Assembly (NCBI GenBank): GCA_037074615.1
Contig: CM073558.1
Span: forward strand, 10,106,001-10,170,000
DNA: 64,000 bases
Origin: Leucaena leucocephala
Lineage: Eukaryota > Streptophyta > Magnoliopsida > Fabales > Fabaceae
Direction of reading: 5' to 3'
The position numbers and the translations under genes are program-made. The number at the start of each line of letters is the position of its first letter. The first letter of the stretch is position 1. Of this stretch, positions 49,901-59,491 are shown one piece after another. The notes under the pieces were generated by a model that was not told the origin of the DNA, did no database searches, and saw only the letters and a program-made list of their open reading frames with translations.

Positions 49901-52900
49901 AAACCCCCGAGCAACTAGTCTTGCCTTCAACTTATTTAACGTACTATCAGCATTGTATTTGGGAGTGAACACCCACTTGCAGCTTACGGGTTTTATCCCT
50001 GAAGGCATCTGCACTATCTCCCAAGTCCCATTTTTCTCTAAGGCTTGCATTTCTTCCATCACTGCCTGTTTCCACTCTGGGACAGCCAAGGCCTCATGTA
50101 CATTGTTAGGAATCTTGATGCTGTCAAGGTTAGTTACAAAAGCATGGTAACTTGGAGTAAGAGCAGCATAAGAAACAAACTTTTCGATAGGATGCTTCGT
50201 ACATGTCCGTGGTAGTTTTCTCAATGCAATAGGAAGCTCCAGATTAGCCTCACCATGTTCAGGATCTACCAACGGTTAAGGAACTGGTTCTTCCTCAAAG
50301 ATATGATGGTCATGGCCTCTATGATGTCGGCGTGAGTACATTTTTCCCCATCTTTGTTGTTCAGATCCTTCTGGAGGCTGTAAAGGTCCATGTAGTGTGA
50401 GGGAAATGGGTCCATGTGGTGTGAGGGAAATGGGTACAATGGGTTCCACAAGTTGAGATTCATTCCAACTCTCCCCCGGAATCGAAGACTTGGGATAATA
50501 TGACTGGTGCTCAACAAAGGTGACATCACGGGTAATAAACAGGTGTTTGGATACAGGATCAAAACATTTGTACCCTTTTTGGGAGGAGGAGTAGCCCAAG
50601 AAGACACATTTAGCGGCACGAGGATGGAACTTTGAGGGAGGATGATGAATATGAACAAGAACAGTGCATCCAAAGACACGTAGCGGAAGAGAAGACTGTA
50701 AGTGAGAGACATCGTGGGTTTTTTGTAATTCGGCAATGGGAGAGGTGAAGGAAAGAATACGACTAGGAAGACGATTAATGAGCTGAATAGCGGTCTGGAT
50801 GGCATCCCCCCAATAAAACAAAGGAACATGACACTGAAATAAGAGAGCCCTAGCAACCTCAAGAATATGTTTATTTTTTCGTTCCGCAACCCCATTTTGC
50901 TGAGGACTATAGGGACAACTGCTGTGATGAACAATTCCTTTAGCAGACAGGAAAGCGTGAAGGGAGTTATTGAAGTATTCAGTGCCATTATCGGTGTAAA
51001 GGACTTTGACAAAGGTATGGAATTGGTTTTGGACAAGACCATAGAATTCGATGAAGACATTAGGGACCTCAGATTTATCTTTTAAAAGATAGACCCAACA
51101 CATGCGAGTATGATCATCAATAAACGTGACAAAATATTTGGTCCGAGTGCGATTAGGAATCTTAGAGGGGCCCCATACATCACTATGAATAATGGAGAAG
51201 GGAGAGGATGGTTTGTATGGAACAGGAGAAAAGGGAACACGATGATGTTTAGCAAAAGCACAAGTATCACAAACAAAAGAACTTTTATTGATAGATAACT
51301 GGGGAAACAGCTTTTGTAAATAATGAACACTATGATGACCTAGTCTTTTATGCCATAATAGAAAAAACTCTTCATCAGAGGTGGGGTTGGGTGTAGAGGT
51401 GGAGGTGGTGATTTTGGACCATAATGCACTCACAGTAGATGTGTCGAGGCAGTAGAGACCATCATACTCCTTAGCAGAACCAATCATCTTCCCCGATGTG
51501 AGATCCTGAAAATCACAATGAGTAGAATAAAAATGAGCTGAGCAGTTTGCTTGTTTAGTCAATTTGCTAATAGAAAGCAGGTTACAAGCTAAATGAGGAA
51601 CATGAAGCACTGATTCAAGATATAAAGAATCTGAGATAGTTACAGAACCGATGCCTGCTATAGATGAAGGAGTGCCAGTAGCAGTAGTTATTTTCTTATT
51701 TCCTGCTAAGGGATGGTAGGTGACAAACATCTTTTCATTTGATGTCATGTGATCAGAGGCCCCTGTATCCACAATCCACTGTGATGGAGGAAGAGAGGTA
51801 TGTAAAGCAATGGGAATTATACCTTTAGGAGCCATGGATGCAGATACGTGAGGGTGTTGTTCAGCTTGAAGGCTTCTGAACACACGTGTAATCTGATTTA
51901 ATTGCTACTGACTGAAGGATGTGGATGCCCCATCAAAAACTGCACTAGATGACATGGCGGTACTGTAGCAACTCGGTTTACTGTAGCACTCAGGCTGTAG
52001 CAACTCGGTGCACTGTAGCAACTCGATGCACTGTAGCACTCGGTACTGTAGCAACTCGGGGGTACTGTAGCAACGCGGTCACTGTAGCACTCGAGTACTG
52101 TAGCAAATGTTACAAATCATTTGCCCGACGCAAGACCTGATCTGGAAGAGAACAATACACACAACACCGCTGGAAGCACGATGCTGCTGGGAACACGCCG
52201 CCACTGGAGCACGACAGAAACTGGAATCACGACGCTGCAGAAGCGACTAGGCTGCTGTCGCTGGTGACACTGCTGCTGCTGGTGTCGCTGCTGGATGGAT
52301 GCGACTGGGCAGCAAACGGTTCTGGAAAGCTCCGTCGGATGTCGCTGGGTGTCGCTGTTGACAGAAGGAACTCTCGTACGTCGCTGACTGGAAGCTGCCG
52401 AACTACGGTGGCAATTTTACTGCCGCTGGCTCGCCGTGACAGAAACAGCAGTGATGACAGCAGGTGAGACTAGAACCAGCAGCGACGGCGCTGGCTGGAT
52501 ATTGGTCGGACTAACCTGCCTCTGATACCATGTAGAATTATAGGATCTGAATAGTCCGATGATCATTGCTTTGGCTTATGCCTTATATATATACACAGTT
52601 CTTGGAAATCAAATAAGATACACCAAGATAAAATCAAATCTCTAATAACTACACCTAAATCAAATCTGATATGTTTCTAATAATAACAATAATATCTCTA
52701 ACAATAATATCCTAATATTAATGATTTGGATATTAGGATATTCCCACAGTCCTCAACAAAATGGGATTGCAGAATGGAAAAACAAACAACTCCTAGAAGT
52801 TGTCCGTGAATTGTTATATACCTATCATACCCCAAATTTTTCAAGGGATATGCCATACTCACTGCTACTCATTTAATTAACCATGTCCCTAATCGAGTTT

Positions 52901-55900
52901 TGTCATATATTGCTCCTTTGAATAAACTTCGTGAAACTCCCTGTCACTCACCTTGATTATACCTTACCACCCGAAGAAGTCCCAATCTTATCACCCGTTG
53001 AAGGTCCTGTGAATGCTAACGAGAATATTCGGGTAACAGAGACAAGAGAGGAAGAACTTCCTATTACATTAAGAAAAAACTCGAGCATATATCAAACATC
53101 CTATTTAGAAGTATGTTTCTTCCTATTTAGAAGTATATTTCTTACTCCACTCTCTCTGAGAAGCATTACAGCTTTGTTACGAATCTTGATAGTATTCAAG
53201 TCTCTAAAACCATAGATGAAACTCTTGAGAGCCCAAAATGAAAAAATGCAGTAATGGAAGAAATTATAGCATTAAAAAATAATGCAACATGGGAGTTCAC
53301 TACACTACAAGAAAGAACCAAACTCGTGGGATGCAAATGGGTGTTTACACCAAAATTTAATGCAAATGGCTCATTAAGTACAAGGCAAGGCTAGTTGCCA
53401 AGGGATTCACCCAGACTTGTGGAATTGACTACAATGAAATGTTTGCCACTGTTGCTAAGTTAAATACCATTCGGGTCCTACTCTCTATTGCTGCAAATCT
53501 CGATTGGCCACTCAAACAACTTGATATCAAAAATACATTCCTTAATGGTGAATTAAGAAAAGAGGTCTATATGAGTATCCCACCCAGATTTGATAAAGGG
53601 AAAAATAGCCAGGTATGTGGACTAAAAAAATCGATTTATGGCTTAAAACAATCACCACGTGCTTGGTTGGATAAATTCTCTATAGTACTCAGGGTTAAAG
53701 GCTACAAACAAAACTTGTCAGATCACACCATGTTTGTGTTAAAAGAGGGTGATTTGATAACTATCCTCATTGTATATGTGGATGACATTATCCTCATAAG
53801 GAATAACATCAAGCATATAGAGAGTTAAAATGGCACTCAATAAGCAGTTTGAAGTAAAAGATCTTCGAAAATTTAAGTATTTCCTAGGCATGGAAGTAGC
53901 AAGGTCTCAAAAAAAGGATCTATGTTTCTCAAAGGAAGTATATACTAGATCTTCTCAAGGAAACAGGCGACCAAGCAAAATACCAGTTTGTAGTAAAAAG
54001 CAAAGAAGAAAAGGAAGCAGCTTGAGAAAAAAACAAGAGGCAAATGAGGCAACAGATAAAGGCCGATATCAATGATTAGTTGGTAAACTTATATATCTCT
54101 CGCATACTAGGCTAAATATTGCATTTGCAGTAAGTATAGCCAGTCAATACATGCATGCTCTCAAGAAGAAGCATCTAGATGCATCTTATAAAATTCTAAG
54201 GTATCTTAAAGGTACACCTGGCAAATGATTGTTCTTTAAAAAAACAGAGGCGTTGAAATCTTTACAGATGCAGATTGGGTAGGAGATCAGGATAATAGTA
54301 GGTCTACGTCTAGCTATTGCACCTTTGTATGAGGTAATCTAATAACCTGGCAAAGTCAGAAGCAGAGAGTTGTTGCTAAGACTACTGCAAAATCCGAATT
54401 AAGAGCCCTATCTCAAGGTATTATGGAAGAGCTATGATTAAAAAAAGTGGCAGAAGAAGCCTATTTTCAGTTTGATTCTCTACTGAAATTCTACTGTGAT
54501 AACAAAACAGCTTTAAGTATGGCATTGAATCCTATTCAACATAGCACGACCAAGCATGTTGATGTGGACAGACATTTACTACAGAAAAAGTTGAAATGGG
54601 ATCATCAGCCTGTCATATGTTCCCACCAAGTTACAAGTGCCCGACATCCTTACTAAAGAACTGCCAGAAGATATGTTCGAACGCTTTGTAGGGAAATTAG
54701 ACAGGATCAATATTTATGATCCAACTTGAGGGGGAGTATAGTAATTATAAAAAGAATTATTTGTTCTAAACAGTAAGATATTATAAAAGATATGAGGAGA
54801 TAATATGAGAGATATTAGGATGATTAATTTAGATAAGATTAAGATATCCTAAGATATTATTGTTATTTTCTATCTAATTGTACTCTATAAATTAAATAGC
54901 TTCTATGATTAAAAGCAAGGCAGTTTTCAGCCCCTAAACGTCCACAGCATTCCTTAATGGTGAATTAAGGGAAAAGGTCAACACGAGTATCCCATACAGA
55001 TTTCATAAAGGGAAAAATGGTCAAGGATGTAGACTAAAAAACTTCAAGCAATCACCATGTGCTTGGTTCGACAGATTCTCTACAGTACTTAAGGTTGAAG
55101 GCTACAAACAAAACTCGTCAAATCACACCATGTTTGTGTTAAAAGGGATAATTTGATAACTATCCTCATTGTATATGTGGATGACATTCTCACATGGAAT
55201 AACATCCAGAAGATTGAGAGAGTTAAAATGGCACTCAAAAAGCAGTTTGAAGTAAAAGATCTTAAAAAACTGAAGTATTTCCTAAATATAGAAGTAGCAA
55301 GGTCTCAAAAAGGGATATCTATTTCTCAAAAGAAGTACATACTTGATCTTCTCAAGGAAACAGGAATGCTTGGGTGTCGATCAAGCAAAGTACCTATTTG
55401 CACTAAAAAGAAACCAGCAAAAACAAAAGGAAGCAGCTTGAGAAAAAAAGCAAGATGCAAATGAGGCAGCAACAGATAAAAGCCAATATCAACGACTAGT
55501 TGATAAGCTCATATATCTCTCGCATACTAGGCCAGATATGTGCCTTTGCAGTATGTGTAGCCAGTCAATACATGCATGCTCCCAAGAAGAAACATATAAA
55601 TGCAGCTTATAAAATTCTAAGGTATCTTAAAGGTACACCTGAAAAAGGATTGTTCTTTAAAAAAAAGAATATCAAAGACGTTGAAATCTTTACAGATGCA
55701 GATTGGGCAGAAGAACAAGCTAACAGTAGAACTACGTCTGGCTATTGCACCTTTGTATGGGGCAATCTACTGACCTGGCAAAGTCAAAAGTAGAGAGTTG
55801 TTGCCAAGAGTAGTGCAAAATCCAAATTAAGAGCACTATTTCAAGGCTATTATGGAAGGGATATGGTTGAAAAGAGTGGCAGAAGAAGCCTATTTTCAAT

Positions 55901-58900
55901 TTGATTCTCCACCGAAATTCTACTGTGATAACAAAACAGCTTTAAGTATTGCACTGAATCCTGTTCAACATAGCACGACCAAGCATGTTGATATGGACAG
56001 ACATTTTATTAGAGAAAAAGTTGAAGATGAGATAATCAACAAGTTGAAGATGAGATCATCAGCCTGTCATATGTTCCCACCAAGTTACAAGTGGTTGACA
56101 TCCATACTAAAAGACTACCAAAAGATGTGTTCGAATGCTTTATCCAACTTGGAAGTGTGATAATTATGAAAATAATTAATTGTTGTAAACAGCTAAAATA
56201 TTATGAGATATATAAAAGATATTAGGACGATTAACTCAGATAAGATTAAGGTATCCTAAGATATTATTATTATTTTTTATCTAATTGTACTCTATAAATT
56301 CAGTAGCTACTATGAATAAAATCATGGCAATATTCAAGCCCTAAACTACACATTTCATTTACCAAATACTTTTCAAGCGAGTCAACAGCTTAAAAGATAG
56401 GGTGTCAATCATGTCATTGACCTTGACCAAGGGTGCATGCTGTCAAAGGCGCAATACATCCCTTCCTGGCATGACTTCTTGCAGCTGTGTGGACATGCAA
56501 GGGACGACTTCTTGTAACTTGTTGACTGAATCAAACCCACGTTCAATGTTCTGTAGCCTTTCGTACATAATTTTGAATTCATCCTTTATGGCGTCTCAAC
56601 TATTTATTGTACCCTTGGGTGTGGCCGAGGAGTGCCAGGCTGTGATACCACTATTAGAGAATCATAATTCTGCATGAGAAAGAAGGGGAGAAAGAGGAGA
56701 ATGAAAGAGATAGAAAAAGAGGATAGAGGGAAAAGAGAGAAATCATAAGAGACACGGAGAGGAAGATGAGAGAGTAGGGAATTTTTATTCCATCAGTTAT
56801 TCACACTAATCACAATTTCATTTTCAACTTATCCAATCACCTCTATTTATAAGCCTAAGGAATTGATAACTAACTCCCTCCTTTTTATTATATTTATATA
56901 TAATTCAAATTAAATCTTATCCTATCACTCAACTTGCCACATATATTACTATGAAATTGTTTGTCTGTATAGCTTATGTCCACATTATTAAAGGGCAAAA
57001 ACTTGAGCCAAGAGCACTTAAATGCATTTTCATGGAGTGTTCTTCTTAAAAAAGGCTACAAGTGTCATTGCCCAACTTTTTCAGAAATTTTTTAATCACT
57101 AACGATGTCATTTTTATGGAGGACCAAGTTTACAACACTAATACTCTGTTTGGATGAAGAGAAAGCTAGGGAGGAAAGAAATTTAAGGAGGAAAATTGAG
57201 AAAACAAGTTTTTCCTTGTTTGGATGAGGGAAGAAAAATGAGGAAGGAAAAATGGGGGATAACATGGCATGTGGGACCCACCACATTTCTCTCCATAGAT
57301 GCAAAGATTTGGGGAAGAACTGGTAACCCAACTATAACTTGCAGACTATACAAATCTCTTTATAGGTTGAAACAATCGCCTAGAGTTTGGTTTGAAGGAT
57401 TCACTAAAGTTGTAAGTAGCCCATGTTACAAAGTGCCAAACTAACCATACACTCTTTGCAAAGCACTCAAGAACAAAGGTATCTATCTAAATTATGTTGA
57501 TGATATAGTGCTGACAGGAAATGATGTTGAGGAAATAAGGAAACTCAAGAAGGCTTTAGCAACTGCATTTAAGGTAAAAAAAACCTCAAAAACCTAAGAT
57601 ACTTTATTGGAATGGAAACTGCTAGATCAAAGAAGGGCATTTTAGTTTCGCAAAGGAAGTACATGCTCAATCTACTCAAAGAAACCGGAATGAAGGGAGC
57701 CAAGTCATCTCTAACTCCCATGGATCCCTCCATTAATCTAGAACCAAAGGAGAATGGAGTCTCTGTAGACTATAAGAAATACAGAGGCTCTTTGGGAAAC
57801 TCATTTACTTATCCCATACAAGACCTAATATAAGCTACACAGTAGGTGTGGTTAGTCAATTTTCAACACAACCACAAGAGGAGCACATGGAAGCCATATA
57901 TACAATTCCTAAGATTTAAAAATGACACCTGGAAGAGGGATCATCTTTGCAAAAGGAGACTCCAGAGAAGTTGTAGCCTACATTGATGCAGACCATTGAA
58001 GAACTCTTGTTGATAGAAGATCAACTAGTGGATACTTCACCTTTGTGTGGAGTAATCTAGAGATATGGAGAAACAAGAAGCAAACAGTGGTATCTATGAG
58101 CAGTACAGAAGCTGAGCTTAGAGCTTTAGCTCATGGAGTGTGTCAGGGAATGTGGTTAATCCGAGTTCTAAAGAAGTTGAAGATTGAAGTCAACTCACCC
58201 ATCAAAATGTGGTGGGATAGTATTGTCACTCTCCAAATGGTCCAGAATCCTATTTATCATGATCAAACTAAACATGTGGACATTGATAGACATTTTTGTA
58301 AAGGAGAAGATTGAATCAAAGGAGATAGACCTAGCCTACATATGCTCTAGCTTTTAGATGCCTGATGTTCTCACAAAACCATCAGACAAAACAAATTTGA
58401 ATACTTCAAAAGCAAGCTGGGAATGATGGACATATTTCAGATTGTCAAAAGTCCTATCCACCATTATTGAAAAAAGCATGTTGAGATAGATTGCTATTTC
58501 ATCAATAAGAAGATAGAAAGGAAGATTGTGGAAGTGAGCTACATACCCACTAGACATCAAGTGGCATATATACTCACCAAGCCTATTGTAAACCCCAAGT
58601 TCAAAGAATTCACAAGCAAGCGGGGAATGATGAATATCTATTCACCAGCTTGCTGGGAAGTGTTGGAAGGCACCCAAGCCCACTAAGCTTGTTTAGTTAG
58701 CCTTAATTAATGTTGTTATTCTTTTCTTATTGTATTTCTTTTTTGTTTTCATGATTTTAGGAGGTTCGAATCTGATCCTCAATAACTCTCAATCATGTTC
58801 GATCATATAATCAGATTGGGTATCTCTATGATAACCCTAACATCTTCCATCTTCTATTCATGTATCGCACAGACTCCTGAATAAACAAGAAGCTAAGATA

Positions 58901-59452
58901 CAATTCAGCAAATTTCATAGTGAGTGTTTGGAGACACCCCCAAAAATATCACTTTTGTGCTGTATGAGACAAAACTCCTCACATATTTACCTCATACAAC
59001 ACAAAATCACTTAAAATAAGCTAAGCCAAACACCCAATCAATAGATATTTTGCATGCGCATTTTAAACTAAAATTATAAGAAAAAATATAGGGACTTGGA
59101 AGAAAAAAAGCAACCATCAAAGTTGACTATGAATAGTTAAGAACGCAACTCACCATAGTCAGAAGATCTTTAGGAAGTTCTAGAAAGGACTCTTCAAATT
59201 TTCCAAGCACAGGAACTGGAGCCTCAACAAGATTTACAACCTAAAATTGGATTTAGAAAACTATTCTTAAAACTGTAAAATTTACAATAGAAAAAAGAGA
59301 AATTAACATCAATTACCTCATCAAGCAACCCATTTGGAATAAATATTTGCCCATTTACACTTTCTGCTAGCGTACGACATTGCTCCAATATTATACTTTT
59401 GCGCTCCTACAAAATGGGGAAATAAAGTTTAGCTACTTGATACACACATAAT

Positions 59453-59491
<39 letters not shown>

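Larger units (their letters stand above)
48305..52748 (-). mobile_element. Young gag-less copia inserted in the outer copia
   Basis: Two 218-bp LTRs (48305-48522, 52531-52748) differ at only three positions. A perfect 5-bp duplication GTCCT flanks it (48300-48304, 52749-52753). On the minus strand the order is LTR, primer site TGGTATCAGAGGC, GC-rich leader with minisatellite, one long protease-integrase-RT-RNase H frame, TTGAGGGGGAG tract, LTR. Capsid and zinc knuckle are absent. The pol frame has no frameshift but three stop codons. Confidence 0.95.
45957..54946 (+). mobile_element. Gag-less copia, host of the inner copia
   Basis: LTRs at 45957-46165 and 54737-54946 share ATTAAGATATCCTA and TTGTTATTTTCTATCTAATT. 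TGGTATCAAAG follows the left, TTGAGGGGGAG precedes the right. Between primer site and protease is a GC-rich leader without gag. Protease, a rearranged integrase, RT and RNase H follow. A 4444-bp copia (48305-52748) interrupts integrase. A further pol fragment and third LTR of the same family lie directly to its right. Confidence 0.85.

Noticed and set aside
48722..50272. Programmed stop readthrough between the two long copia frames
   Set aside because: Three separate stops, each compatible with a C-to-T change, and no conserved downstream signal that I can see. Decay is the simpler reading.
51962..52108. CRISPR-like array
   Set aside because: Repeat units are contiguous and of variable 15-19 bp length without unique spacers. 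This is a plant retroelement minisatellite.
51949..52140. Plus-strand frame rich in repeated TRCTVA-type peptides
   Set aside because: It is only the translation of the CTGTAGCA minisatellite opposite the copia leader.
59454..59490. TA run as an origin or regulatory site
   Set aside because: A plain dinucleotide microsatellite in an intron. Nothing else marks it.
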